Assembly: GCA_041749255.1 (NCBI GenBank)
Contig: JBGTBR010000038.1
Location: forward strand, 37,777-101,776
DNA: 64,000 nt
Origin: JABDLO01 sp041749255
GTDB taxonomy: Bacteria > Bacteroidota > Bacteroidia > Chitinophagales > Saprospiraceae
Direction of reading: 5' to 3'
Numbering within the stretch: position 1 is the stretch's first letter; the number at the start of each line of letters is the position of its first letter. The translations under genes were made by a program, and so were the position numbers. The notes under the pieces were generated by a model. The model was not told where the DNA came from, searched no databases, and saw nothing but the letters and a program-made list of their open reading frames with translations. Of the stretch, positions 37,782 through 48,443 are shown one piece after another.

Positions 37782-40700
37782 CTACTCTTCAGAATTGAAA
37801 CTCAATATATACACATATCCGTTATTTGTGGCAACGAGATATTTTCCATCTCCGGTATTAACTATTTTTTTGGGTTTGACATGCACGGGTAACGGCCATC
37901 GCACCGATGAAGTATATTGTCCTGAAGTAGTATCAAACCCTCTCAATGCCCCGCCAGTATTGGCATGTGGTGCGCTCATTTCAGAAACAAATTCTCTGCC
38001 ACTGCCGACATAAAGGAGCGTATTGTTTTCTACAATTATATCATTTATGTCAGCCATTTGCTCGTTAATACCCAGGGGAATTGCTTTATATTTTTTGCCT
38101 TCAGAAAGAAATAACATCGACCGTAATTCAGTGATTTGCTTTTCTTCAACAAGATTATTTTGATAATCTTCAAATAAGTCACCGATATCTGAAACATCTT
38201 TAAAACTACTATAGCTGGTAAATTTTTTACGCAAGACAGGCAGTTGAGTGATCAGGGTGGTCATCGGTGCAAACGGGATATACCTATTCATGAAATGATA
38301 AAATATGAGCGGTTCTGGTGCTCCATTTCCATCAAAATCTCCCACATACATTTTGACTGGTTTGTCTTTTGATGCAGTCCACTTTACATTGGTGCCCACA
38401 TTTCCTGCAACGATATCTAATATGCCATCATTATTGAGATCGGCCAGAGCAATGGTACCCCAAAGACCTGATATTCCAGAAAGTCCAAAGTCTTCGGTTT
38501 TATCAGATAATCCTCCATTTTTGTCATTTATTAAAATTTTTACATCCATCCAGTCTCCACACACAACCAGATCCAGATGGTTGTCACCATCTATGTCAAC
38601 CCATTTTGCGTCAGTGATCATACCCAGACGCTCTCTATACATTATTTCCACTCCTGTACCATTCATATTTCGAAGAATAAAGCTGTACGGTGATAAACCA
38701 TAATATCCAGGGATAGATCTGGCTCCTATAAAGAGATCATCAAAGCCGTCACCGTCGAAATCCCCAACTGCAACACAACTTCCATTGGTATGGGGTAATG
38801 AAATAGGAATACGCCTGAAAACGCCTTTCCCGTCATTGAGGTATATCCTGTCTTCCAACAATTTGTCAAGTTCTTTATTGTCGGAACCACCGCTAACAAC
38901 ATACAAATCCTGAAAACCGTCTCCATTAAAATCTATCAAGGCTGCAGCTACATCTTCATATTTTGCATCTTTTTCAAAATCCTCAATCCTCATTCTCGAA
39001 TAAGACCCATCTGGAGATCCCAATAAGAAAGATGCTGGCTGATTTCTGCCTCCCCCAATGTAAATATCGGGTATACCATCACCATTAAGGTCACTGTAAA
39101 TAATGGGAGGACCTTCGTAGGAAAGTCTTTCCGGAATCAGCTTTTCTACGTTTTCGTCATAAAACATATTGTCCGTATGGAAAACAGGTAATACGTTAAC
39201 CGTGACTCCTGAATCCGGTTTTTTAACCCTGTATTTTACCATTTCATCTGTATTTTGCCTGTCAATGGAGTTTTTTTGATTTAAGTCAGCATTATTTATG
39301 ACTTGCCTATATTGATCAGGCCAAATAACAACAACAGAATCAATGGATTTCACACTTCCCAGACCAAAATGAACGAAATGGGTGCTACCTGACATAAACC
39401 CTTTTGTGGTCTGCATTTCTTTATAAATAAAATGCTCCCCTGCGTATACATACACCTTTGTACCCTTCGTGTTTTTGTAACCTTGATTACCTTTCAAGTC
39501 GAAGCTGATCCATGATTTATTTTTGGTGGTATTTTCATATATAAATGCTTTTTCGTTGATGTTATTAGTAATGATATCCAGATCACCATCATTGTCGAGA
39601 TCCGCATAGGCTGCTCCGGTTGAAAATGAAGGGGTTCCTATTGTAGATTTTTCAAAAGTAAGGTATTCATTTTGAGTAAATAAAATATTCTTCAAAGGCT
39701 GAGATGGCATTTTTTCTATCAGATTTGCACTTCTGTCACTTTTACCTTCCGGATTTTTACTGTCAAATTCGTTAAGGTAATTTATATAATCCAGGTCGTT
39801 AGGCCTTTTAACAATTCCATTCGTTATGAATATGTCTGCCTGGCCATCGTTATCAAAATCCTGCATGAGTACTGACCAACTCCAATCTGTAGCAAATGTT
39901 CTGGTCATAAAGGCAATATCTGAAAAAGTGCCATCTCCCTGATTCAAATGGAAGTGATTACGTGCTTTCTGAGGTTCAAACCCAAAGTCCTTTTTAATTC
40001 TTTTGATCTGATCCGTATCTTCACCAGCAGAAACCAAGAGCACGTCTTCGTCAAAGGGCATCATATCCGTTATAAATATATCATGCCACCCATCGTTATT
40101 CATATCAGCTATATCCACACCCATGCTGAATTGGGCGGAGTGTGGCATCATTTTAGCGATGGATTCAGTAAAGGTTTTGTCACCATTATTGATGTATATA
40201 TAATCATTTTCATGGAAATCATTTCCCACATAAATATCCATCCAACCATCATTGTTGATGTCGGCCACTGCAACTGCAAGGCCATATCCCAAAGAACTGT
40301 TATATATACCGGCTGATTCTGTGACATCTACAAAACTTCCCTCCTCTTCACCAAGCCTGTTTTCAAACATTCTGTCACCGGCATAAGGATCCTTAAGCTG
40401 ACGTTTTTCTATACTTCCATAACTATTAATGGTGTGAATATTGTGGTTGAGCAGATACATGTCAAGGTCGCCATCGTTATCATAATCGAAAAATACTGCT
40501 TGTGTAGAAAGACCCCTGAAATTGAGCCCATACTCTTTGGACATTTCCTTAAAGGTTCCATCTCCATTATTAATGTAAAGGCGATTGTGGACATCCTCAG
40601 ATCCAGACAATAATGATACTTTGCATACATATATGTCGAGAAATCCATCTCCATTAACATCGTCAATCGTTACCCCGGTAGACCATGAATAATCCTGGAT

Positions 40701-41030
40701 AATGCCCGCTTTTTCTGTTATATCCTCAAATTGTAAATTTCCTTTATTCAGATATAATTTATCCCCTCCCTGATTTCCACTAAAGTAAATATCCTCAAGG
40801 CCATCTCCATCAATATCCCCTACAGCTATTCCTCCTCCATTGTAATAATATAAATACTCAACGATATTCAGAGCATCCGTATCGGTCAGGGTATTGGAGA
40901 AATGTATTCCTGTATAATCAGAAGTTTTCGGTATAAATAAAGCGGTTCCATTTTGTTCTTCGGTGTTATTGGAACATGAATTTGCAGAGAGTAAAATGAT
41001 TGAAAATATAATAATTCTATAAATATCCAT
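37782..41030 (-). CDS. FG-GAP/VCBS repeat lipoprotein with ASPIC/UnbV domain (copy 3)
   Basis: 1,082 residues. A lipoprotein start (IILLSANSC) is followed by seven or more FG-GAP calcium-loop repeats (such as GGGIAVGDIDGDGLEDIY), an ASPIC/UnbV domain at about 507-570 (ending VVVIWPDQYRQ), and a second set of FG-GAP repeats to the C-terminus. The protein is predicted to form two beta-propellers joined by the ASPIC domain on the cell surface. Its ATG overlaps the stop of copy 2 by one base (TAATG). Family members lie next to SusCD in many Bacteroidota; the ligand is unknown. Confidence 0.9.
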   Translation of the reverse strand: MDIYRIIIFSIILLSANSCSNNTEEQNGTALFIPKTSDYTGIHFSNTLTDTDALNIVEYLYYYNGGGIAVGDIDGDGLEDIYFSGNQGGDKLYLNKGNLQFEDITEKAGIIQDYSWSTGVTIDDVNGDGFLDIYVCKVSLLSGSEDVHNRLYINNGDGTFKEMSKEYGLNFRGLSTQAVFFDYDNDGDLDMYLLNHNIHTINSYGSIEKRQLKDPYAGDRMFENRLGEEEGSFVDVTESAGIYNSSLGYGLAVAVADINNDGWMDIYVGNDFHENDYIYINNGDKTFTESIAKMMPHSAQFSMGVDIADMNNDGWHDIFITDMMPFDEDVLLVSAGEDTDQIKRIKKDFGFEPQKARNHFHLNQGDGTFSDIAFMTRTFATDWSWSVLMQDFDNDGQADIFITNGIVKRPNDLDYINYLNEFDSKNPEGKSDRSANLIEKMPSQPLKNILFTQNEYLTFEKSTIGTPSFSTGAAYADLDNDGDLDIITNNINEKAFIYENTTKNKSWISFDLKGNQGYKNTKGTKVYVYAGEHFIYKEMQTTKGFMSGSTHFVHFGLGSVKSIDSVVVIWPDQYRQVINNADLNQKNSIDRQNTDEMVKYRVKKPDSGVTVNVLPVFHTDNMFYDENVEKLIPERLSYEGPPIIYSDLNGDGIPDIYIGGGRNQPASFLLGSPDGSYSRMRIEDFEKDAKYEDVAAALIDFNGDGFQDLYVVSGGSDNKELDKLLEDRIYLNDGKGVFRRIPISLPHTNGSCVAVGDFDGDGFDDLFIGARSIPGYYGLSPYSFILRNMNGTGVEIMYRERLGMITDAKWVDIDGDNHLDLVVCGDWMDVKILINDKNGGLSDKTEDFGLSGISGLWGTIALADLNNDGILDIVAGNVGTNVKWTASKDKPVKMYVGDFDGNGAPEPLIFYHFMNRYIPFAPMTTLITQLPVLRKKFTSYSSFKDVSDIGDLFEDYQNNLVEEKQITELRSMLFLSEGKKYKAIPLGINEQMADINDIIVENNTLLYVGSGREFVSEMSAPHANTGGALRGFDTTSGQYTSSVRWPLPVHVKPKKIVNTGDGKYLVATNNGYVYILSFNSEE

Positions 41031-44000
41031 TACTTTTTAAGTTGCAGACCCAGTACAGAGTCATTGTTCCTGAATACAAAGACTTTGTTTTCATCTATAT
41101 AGACATCCCTGATTTCTCCTTTGATTGAAAAACCATAATCCAAAGACTTGTCTGTGAAGTTTCCCTTCCCATCATTGATCAATATATGTCCATAAGACGC
41201 ATCATACCTTCCCGCTTCAGGTTGTACACCGTACAAGTTGCCACCGAGAAGAAGATCGGGATATCCATCCTGGTTGAGATCAGCAGAAGCTATGGCATAT
41301 ATTGGACTAAACTGGGCTGATACAGGCAATTCCTTTTTTGTGAAAGAAAAATTTCCCTCATTGATCAATACGACGGATTTTAACTCATTAGCTGTATGTA
41401 AAATCGCCTGATCCAATAATTCCTGGGTAAAAATATCCGCCATAGTAGCATTTTTGAAACTTTCAAAATTGGGAAATTTTTTCTTAAGCGAAGGCAATCT
41501 GGCCATAAGATTATGCCTTAAAGCATAGGGATAAGTATTTCCATTTTCATGCACATTACACAAGATCCCCTCCGGACTACCGTTATCATCAAAATCGTGA
41601 AAATACATTTTTATAGGATGGTCTTTATCCGCTTTAAACCGGCTATTTATTCCGTGATTGCCCAATACTATGTCCAGGTCGCCATCATTGTCCAGATCAA
41701 CAAAATGCATTGCATTCCACCAGCCCTTTAAGTCGTCGCTCATTTTAATTTGTTCAAACCTTCCTCCCTTATTTTGAAAAATATGCACTCCCATAAACTC
41801 ACCAATGACAATCAATTCTTTGTTTCCGTCACCATTCAGGTCTGCAAAAGCAGCATCTGTGATCATACCAATATTATTGAGCTCGTTACATCTTAAAGAT
41901 GTTTCATCTGTAAAGTTTCCTTTTCCATCATTCATCAAGATAAACCCGGAGCACAAAGCTCCGTATTGGCCTATTTTCACCCTTTCACCTACAAACAGAT
42001 CGAGATTTCCATCACCATCTATATCTGATGAAACCACAACCCCTGTGCTTATTTTACTATCCGCTTTGGGCAGTAGCTGACCTGAAGATGTAAAACCCCC
42101 TTTACCGTCATTCAAAAACAAATGATCGTACATATACTCTGAATATTCGGAAATCTCTACTCCACCACTTACCAGATATAAATCCAGATCACCATCATTG
42201 TCTGCATCAAAAAGATAGCACTTTATATGCTCTGCTTCCTTTATCTTTTCAAACTCAGGGCTTACCGGACTTTGTACATAGGATCCATCCGCATTTTTAA
42301 AAAAGATCTGCGTGGCCAAACCTTTGGGCCCTGGGATGACGAGGTCGACGAGACCATTTCCATTGAGATCCCCCCGGGCCACTACAGGGCCACGTGTGCT
42401 CATCATGTGATAATTAAGCCTTTCTCTGTTAAAATCAATATAAAAGTTTTCTTTATGCGTATAAGGCAATAAATGACTTACATCGGTAAATGCAGATTTT
42501 ATTTCACCAGGAGACTTTTCTACTGACTTAGCATCTTTTTCGAATAATGTCAGTATGGTATTTACCTCCGCTTCCTTTATTTCTGTAATTTTCATAGAAG
42601 GCCACACCACTTTAACATTGACTTTATTTGCATTTCCAAGGCCAATATTCACTCTGTTATCCATACTTGACTGAAATCCTCGCGCGGGTTGGTTATCATA
42701 GAATTGAGTTTTTCCATCATCCCCCGTAACTTCAATTCGTGCGCCTACTCCATAAGTATTCTTACCTTCTCCTTTGAGTTCGATTTTAATATAATTATGA
42801 GACAGCATGTCCCTGGCTTTGTTTTCAAAAATAAAACATGGCATATTGACATTATTTACCACCAAATCCAGATCTCCGTCGTTGTCCAAATCAGCATAGG
42901 CACTTCCATTCGAAAAACCCGGGATCAGCAATCCACTTTCCACATACTTTGAAAAAAGTAAGTTACCGGCATTTTTAAATGCATGGTTGGGCACAGGCCT
43001 TGACGGTATAATATCGATGAGTTCTTTAAAATTAACCCCGTCATCTTTTATTATTGACGCCATGACGGACTCGCTGGAGACGTACTGAAGATAATCCTGA
43101 TCCGTTAAATCCCTATAGATTCCATTTGCAATAAAAAGGTCTTTATGCCCGTCATTATCCATGTCAAAAAACAAAGCACCCCAACTCCAATCGGATGCTT
43201 CTACCCCTGCAAGTCTGGAAATTTCTGAGAAAGTATTGTTGCCATTATTGAGCTGAAGAGTATTTCTTATAAATTGATAATAATACCCGTTGTTAACCCC
43301 ATACATGTATCTGTCCCAATCTTCAAAAGTAGTGACTGATTTCAACCTCTCGTAATCCGAGGGTAACATATCAGTGACAAAAATATCGTTATACCCGTCG
43401 TTATTGATATCGGCTATGTCCGCTCCCATGGATGCAGCACTTATTGATTGCATTTGATTGATGAGATCTTCTTTGAAAGTACCGTCCTGCTGATTGATGT
43501 AAAGATAATCGCGTTCAAAAAAATCGTTGGAGATATATATATCTTCCCAGCCATCTTTATTGACATCTCCAATACTTATCCCCAAACCGAATCCTATAAC
43601 ACTTCCATAAATTCCCGCTTCTTCACTGACGTCTACAAATTTTCCATCGACATTTTTATATAGCTTATCTCCTCCAAGAGAATCTCTGACGGGTCTTTCA
43701 CTTTTTCGAAGGTTAAAACTTCCGATGGATTGAAAGGAGTTGTTTAATACATACACGTCAAGGTCGCCATCTTTATCAAAATCAAAAAATGCAGCATGTG
43801 TAGAAAATCCCGGGTCATTTAGGCCATATTCAGCAGCACTTTCCGTGAAAGTCATGTCTCCATTATTGATAAACAATTCATTTTCCTTATTGTCTCCTTT
43901 GACGTCCCCTGAATTACATACATATATATCGAGCCACCCGTCTCCGTTAATATCGACCATGGTCACCCCAGTAGACCAGGCTTTTTGACCACCTACCCCT

Positions 44001-44308
44001 GCTTTTGAGGTAATATCTTCGAATTGCCAATTTCCTTTATTCAGGTATAGCTTGTTTTCACCCTGATTAGATACAAGATAAATATCGGGATATCCGTCAT
44101 TATTTATGTCGCCAATCGCTACACCTCCCCCATTGTAATAATTCCGGTATTTATAAATATTAAAGTCATCCGTATCTGTAAGATCATTGGAAAATGGGAT
44201 GCCGATTGCCACATTGTCTTTTAAAACAAATAAGGTTGAATTTTCCTCTTTCACCCCACACATTGAAGAGGTAATTACTACCAGCAACAGGATGAGTACA
44301 TTTCGCAT
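41030..44308 (-). CDS. FG-GAP/VCBS repeat lipoprotein with ASPIC/UnbV domain (copy 2)
   Basis: 1,092 residues with a lipoprotein-type start (VVITSSMCG). The architecture equals that of the two flanking paralogues: FG-GAP repeats starting YYNGGGVAIGDINNDG, an ASPIC/UnbV domain at about 503-570 (containing ARGFQSSMDNRVNIGLG), then further repeats. Many DxDxDG-type calcium loops are visible. A 68-base gap separates it from the small lipoprotein gene upstream, and it is translationally coupled to copy 3. Confidence 0.9.
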   Translation of the reverse strand: MRNVLILLLVVITSSMCGVKEENSTLFVLKDNVAIGIPFSNDLTDTDDFNIYKYRNYYNGGGVAIGDINNDGYPDIYLVSNQGENKLYLNKGNWQFEDITSKAGVGGQKAWSTGVTMVDINGDGWLDIYVCNSGDVKGDNKENELFINNGDMTFTESAAEYGLNDPGFSTHAAFFDFDKDGDLDVYVLNNSFQSIGSFNLRKSERPVRDSLGGDKLYKNVDGKFVDVSEEAGIYGSVIGFGLGISIGDVNKDGWEDIYISNDFFERDYLYINQQDGTFKEDLINQMQSISAASMGADIADINNDGYNDIFVTDMLPSDYERLKSVTTFEDWDRYMYGVNNGYYYQFIRNTLQLNNGNNTFSEISRLAGVEASDWSWGALFFDMDNDGHKDLFIANGIYRDLTDQDYLQYVSSESVMASIIKDDGVNFKELIDIIPSRPVPNHAFKNAGNLLFSKYVESGLLIPGFSNGSAYADLDNDGDLDLVVNNVNMPCFIFENKARDMLSHNYIKIELKGEGKNTYGVGARIEVTGDDGKTQFYDNQPARGFQSSMDNRVNIGLGNANKVNVKVVWPSMKITEIKEAEVNTILTLFEKDAKSVEKSPGEIKSAFTDVSHLLPYTHKENFYIDFNRERLNYHMMSTRGPVVARGDLNGNGLVDLVIPGPKGLATQIFFKNADGSYVQSPVSPEFEKIKEAEHIKCYLFDADNDGDLDLYLVSGGVEISEYSEYMYDHLFLNDGKGGFTSSGQLLPKADSKISTGVVVSSDIDGDGNLDLFVGERVKIGQYGALCSGFILMNDGKGNFTDETSLRCNELNNIGMITDAAFADLNGDGNKELIVIGEFMGVHIFQNKGGRFEQIKMSDDLKGWWNAMHFVDLDNDGDLDIVLGNHGINSRFKADKDHPIKMYFHDFDDNGSPEGILCNVHENGNTYPYALRHNLMARLPSLKKKFPNFESFKNATMADIFTQELLDQAILHTANELKSVVLINEGNFSFTKKELPVSAQFSPIYAIASADLNQDGYPDLLLGGNLYGVQPEAGRYDASYGHILINDGKGNFTDKSLDYGFSIKGEIRDVYIDENKVFVFRNNDSVLGLQLKK

Positions 44309-44376
44309 TTACTTTCTCTTTATCATTGAATCGACTTCTATGCCAGTTCAAAATTATATATAATATAATGTATGCC

Positions 44377-44961
44377 TTACGTCTTAAGTTTGTGTCTCAA
44401 ATCCTCAATCTTCACGATGACGTCTTTAGCGTCTTTGGGGTAAATCAGTATTTGTCTGTTGCCGTCAATTTTGGTAAACGCCTTAATCCCCAGCTCTTTA
44501 AGGGAAATTTCTATAAAATCATTACCAGGATAATTTTTGCGATAATAGGTCTTCAAATCTTCAACCAGTGAAGTGGATTGTAAATGTTCTAACCAGGGAG
44601 CCCATGCGATATAGCTGTATGTCATATACATGCCGTGCATGATATCATTTTCATCAAATATACCGTAAAATAACATTTCCTTACGCAGAGACTTATCTTT
44701 TGTACTATCTAACGGTTCCAAATATTTAGCCGACATATTACCTGGTCCTTCAGAAATGAGTTGTTGCTTATTCAAATCCCAACAAATAGAGTAGAAATCC
44801 TTCTTTGTTTGTCCCATTCTCATTCCAAATATAAGACTGTCCATAATTTCACCACTTGCCATTCCTTTTTCTACAGCACGGGTATATTCAGATTTACAAG
44901 AAGACAAAAAAATTATACCCACTGCGATCAAAAACACATACATTTTATTTTCTATTCCCAT
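44377..44961 (-). CDS. Small lipoprotein inside the ASPIC/UnbV operon
   Basis: 194 residues. The signal MGIENKMYVFLIAVGIIFLSSC carries a lipobox. The mature part (SEYTRAVEKGMASGEIMDSL, and on) is alpha/beta with no motif I recognise. Its start lies ten bases inside the 3' end of copy 1, so translation is coupled; an ATG at 44943 is an alternative. The position between paralogous surface proteins suggests a periplasmic or outer-membrane partner, which is inference only. Confidence 0.8.
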   Translation of the reverse strand: MGIENKMYVFLIAVGIIFLSSCKSEYTRAVEKGMASGEIMDSLIFGMRMGQTKKDFYSICWDLNKQQLISEGPGNMSAKYLEPLDSTKDKSLRKEMLFYGIFDENDIMHGMYMTYSYIAWAPWLEHLQSTSLVEDLKTYYRKNYPGNDFIEISLKELGIKAFTKIDGNRQILIYPKDAKDVIVKIEDLRHKLKT

Positions 44962-47900
44962 TCTTTACATGTAACGATAAGATCATTATTCATTCCTAAA
45001 ACAAGTTCTTCATTAAACCAATTAATATACCTTATTTGACCCCCAATATACAATGATATTGGAGTAGTAAACTGAATATTTTCTCCAAAATTATTAAGGT
45101 TTACAGACCAACCATAGGAAGCGTCTTGTCTTCCAAATTGAGGTTTCACATTAAATTTATTTCCGCCAAAATACATTTTTGTTCCAAGTGGCCTCTTCCT
45201 GGCATGGATAGCATGTACAGAAGAGTACTGTATTTCATCGGGAAGCGGAATTTTATCCCATTTTCCCTTTTTATTCATGAAAATGACAGACCTTAACTCT
45301 TCCAACTTAAAAGTCTCTGAAGCTTTGAGTGTTTCAGAGGAAAAGAGTTTTGTCATATCAGCACTGGCAAATTTACTGTATTTATTATATTTCTTCTTCA
45401 ATGAAGGCAATTGTGAATACATCTCATCCAGATCGTGTATTGGGTAATATTTGTTGTCATGTTGATAACATATGATCTGCTCCATCATGCCATTATCATC
45501 AAAATCGTTGACATACATGATCATTCCTTTTTGGTAAAATGAATTAAGACCTATGTTGCCGCACATGATATCCAACTCACCATTTCCATCTACATCATAC
45601 GCATGAATTACATTCCACAATCCGGATGATCCTTCAATTTTTTCTGGCTTTGACTGTTCAAAGTATCCTTTATCACTATGGATGATGTTAATAGGCATCC
45701 ATAATCCAGCCACTACCAAATCATCATATCCATCTTGATTTACATCTATAGATTCTATACCTGTCATCATTCCCAGATCCACTAGAGAAGTAGGCTTTTC
45801 ACATTTAAATTTATTCTGTCCCTGATTATAGAGAATGTAAATACTACCCTTTAGACCAAACAAATCCGTTTTACCTTTCTCCGCTACTATGATATCCGTT
45901 AACCCGTTATTATTAAGGTCTGAAAAAGTAACATCGCCTGTCCAAACAGGTTCGGGGAAAGGCAGGGGTTGAGCTTTAGTAAATTTTCCATCGCCCTCAT
46001 TGATGTATAGCACATCATGAAGCTCAGGAGAAAAATTTGAAAAGGTTTTGCCACCGTGTGCCACATAGAGATCCAGATCTCCATCCAGGTCGATATCCTG
46101 AAAAAAAGCTTTTACACTCTCTGATCGGTATTCATTCTCAAATGGATCTGTAATTTTTTCATATCCGTTACCTTTGGATACATATAGAGCCGAAGTCTGA
46201 TTTTTGCCACCTCCACAAAAGATGTCATCAACTCCATCTCCATTCACATCACCGATTGCCATAGCGGGGCCCTGGAATCCATTCATTTCCATCAATAACC
46301 TCTCTCTTGTAAATAGGTTAATATCGATTTCATCATGTTTAAAATCTATGACACTTTCAGTACAATTATACATGGGCAACATTTGTTTTAGAGAATCTTT
46401 ATGTTGCTGAGAATCTTTTTGAAGTAAGGTATAGGTTTTATTGGTTGCTAAACCATATAATTTAGTACTCCTCTCATCTGGCCATATAACGATGACAGTA
46501 TCAACTAATGTGGCACTCCCAGTGCCAAAATGTAGAATGAGTTCTACACTGGATTGAAAACCTCTTGAAGGATAATTTTCCACCAATGATTGTAATCCAT
46601 TGTATTTAATGATGATCTTGGCACCAATAGCAAAGGTATTCATTCCATCACCCCTGAGTTTAAATCGGATGCTCCTATTATGTGCTGTATCTAAATTATT
46701 GCGATATACAAACGAAGGCATATTGACATTATTGACAACCAGATCCAGATCTCCGTCATTATCCAGGTCTGCATAGGCGCTGCCATTGCTAAAACTGAGT
46801 TGATGAAGGCCCCATTGATCGGACACCATATTGAATTTCATGTCACCTATATTTTTGAACATACAATTTTTAACAGGTACGGAAGACATACTGTCCACCA
46901 ACATGGTGAGTACTTCTTCTTTATTATCGATCATAGATTTGATCATAGTGGCATTGGCAGAGAAGTTGAGGTAATCTTTATCCAGCAGATCTTTATAAAT
47001 ACCATTGCTTACAAAAAGATCTTTTAAGCCGTCATTATCAAAATCCTGTGCAAGAGATGCCCAACTCCAATCGGTATCAGCTACTCCTGCAAATCTGCTT
47101 ATATCCAAAAACTTATGGTTGCCTATATTCCTATGAAGGGAATTCCGTGAAAATTGGTGATGGTAGCTGCCTTTAGACGCAGAAACATACTTATCCCAGG
47201 TTTCATAATGATTTTTGGTTTTCTTCCTTTCATGATCTCGTGGTAACATCTCGGTTACAAAAAGATCCGGGAGCAGATCATTGTCCAGATCAGAAGCATC
47301 TGCTCCCATAGAACCCATGGATAAACTGGGAAAGGCGTAATCGCTTATTTCCTTAAAAGTTCCATCTCCCTGATTGAGATATAGGTAGTCCTTTTCAAAA
47401 AAATCATTTGAAATAAAAATATCTGTTTTGTTATCCCCATTGAAATCACTTAATGTAATTCCAAGACCATACCCGATTTTGCTTGAATAAATTCCAGATT
47501 CTCCTGATACATCTACAAAAAATCCATTATCGTTTCGCAATAGTTTATTTCCTTCTGGACTGGGTATATCCCTCTGTCCTTCGAAAAGCTCAAACCCACC
47601 TACAGACCGTATAGAATTACTCAATAAATAACAATCAAGATCTCCATCATTGTCATAGTCAAAAAAGGAAGCGTGGATGGAGAGTCCGATAATATCCAAT
47701 CCATATTCAGCAGCACTCTCCTTAAAAGTCAGATCTCCCTGGTTAATAAATAGTTCATTATGCCGGTTAGTGCCTCCGGGAGGCCCGGCTTTACACACGT
47801 AAATATCCAACAAGCCATCCCCATTTATATCAACCATAGTAACACCTGTAGACCAGACCCCCGTGCAGGCTACTCCGGCTTTTTCTGTAATGTCTTCAAA

Positions 47901-48179
47901 CACCCAGTTTCCTTTATTTAAATATAATTTGTTGTCATTTAGATTTCCGGTAAAGTAGATGTCTATCAGCCCATCGTTGTTGATATCTCCCAAAGCAACA
48001 CCACCTCCATTGTAGAAATTGCGATAGGTGTATGTATTAAATTCTTCTGTATATGGAACATCGTTTCTAAAGTGAATTCCGGTATTATCAGCATCCATCA
48101 GAGTAAAAAGGGTTTTGTTTTTATCTTTACACGATAAAAATACAATACACACATACCAATAAATGTGTAAATACCTCAT
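44952..48179 (-). CDS. FG-GAP/VCBS repeat lipoprotein with ASPIC/UnbV domain (copy 1)
   Basis: 1,075 residues, the first gene of the cluster after SusD. The start MRYLHIYWYVCIVFLSC is a lipoprotein signal. FG-GAP repeats begin at YNGGGVALGDINNDG, the ASPIC/UnbV domain is near 503-575 (SRGFQSSVELILHFGTG) and a second propeller follows. A terminator (48396-48425) separates it from SusD, so the ASPIC genes can be transcribed independently, although I find no full-consensus promoter in the 264-base gap. Confidence 0.9.
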   Translation of the reverse strand: MRYLHIYWYVCIVFLSCKDKNKTLFTLMDADNTGIHFRNDVPYTEEFNTYTYRNFYNGGGVALGDINNDGLIDIYFTGNLNDNKLYLNKGNWVFEDITEKAGVACTGVWSTGVTMVDINGDGLLDIYVCKAGPPGGTNRHNELFINQGDLTFKESAAEYGLDIIGLSIHASFFDYDNDGDLDCYLLSNSIRSVGGFELFEGQRDIPSPEGNKLLRNDNGFFVDVSGESGIYSSKIGYGLGITLSDFNGDNKTDIFISNDFFEKDYLYLNQGDGTFKEISDYAFPSLSMGSMGADASDLDNDLLPDLFVTEMLPRDHERKKTKNHYETWDKYVSASKGSYHHQFSRNSLHRNIGNHKFLDISRFAGVADTDWSWASLAQDFDNDGLKDLFVSNGIYKDLLDKDYLNFSANATMIKSMIDNKEEVLTMLVDSMSSVPVKNCMFKNIGDMKFNMVSDQWGLHQLSFSNGSAYADLDNDGDLDLVVNNVNMPSFVYRNNLDTAHNRSIRFKLRGDGMNTFAIGAKIIIKYNGLQSLVENYPSRGFQSSVELILHFGTGSATLVDTVIVIWPDERSTKLYGLATNKTYTLLQKDSQQHKDSLKQMLPMYNCTESVIDFKHDEIDINLFTRERLLMEMNGFQGPAMAIGDVNGDGVDDIFCGGGKNQTSALYVSKGNGYEKITDPFENEYRSESVKAFFQDIDLDGDLDLYVAHGGKTFSNFSPELHDVLYINEGDGKFTKAQPLPFPEPVWTGDVTFSDLNNNGLTDIIVAEKGKTDLFGLKGSIYILYNQGQNKFKCEKPTSLVDLGMMTGIESIDVNQDGYDDLVVAGLWMPINIIHSDKGYFEQSKPEKIEGSSGLWNVIHAYDVDGNGELDIMCGNIGLNSFYQKGMIMYVNDFDDNGMMEQIICYQHDNKYYPIHDLDEMYSQLPSLKKKYNKYSKFASADMTKLFSSETLKASETFKLEELRSVIFMNKKGKWDKIPLPDEIQYSSVHAIHARKRPLGTKMYFGGNKFNVKPQFGRQDASYGWSVNLNNFGENIQFTTPISLYIGGQIRYINWFNEELVLGMNNDLIVTCKEWE

Positions 48180-48395
48180 TGAACCGAAATGAATTCAACT
48201 GTAAAGTTACTGGAAGTATTCTTAAAGTGCTAACAAAAGCCATTGTATCTCCAGTTAGTATGGATTTCTTTTGGTGTTGACTTAATCCTGTTCTTATGAA
48301 GTAACAGAAATGGATTAGGTTTCATAATTTCCGCACTAATACGGTTTCCTAACAAGTTTTATAACTTAGTTATGCAACTAAGAAATACACCAAAA

Positions 48396-48425
48396 AAAAA
48401 GCCACTCTTTTGAGTGGCTTTTTTT
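48396..48425 (-). terminator. Terminator between SusD and the ASPIC/UnbV genes
   Basis: GCCACTC (48401-48407) pairs with GAGTGGC (48412-48418) around TTTT. It is flanked by an A-run and a T-run, so read on the minus strand it is followed by nine T. It works in either direction. Confidence 0.85.
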
Positions 48426-48443
48426 CATTTATTGAATTTGATC

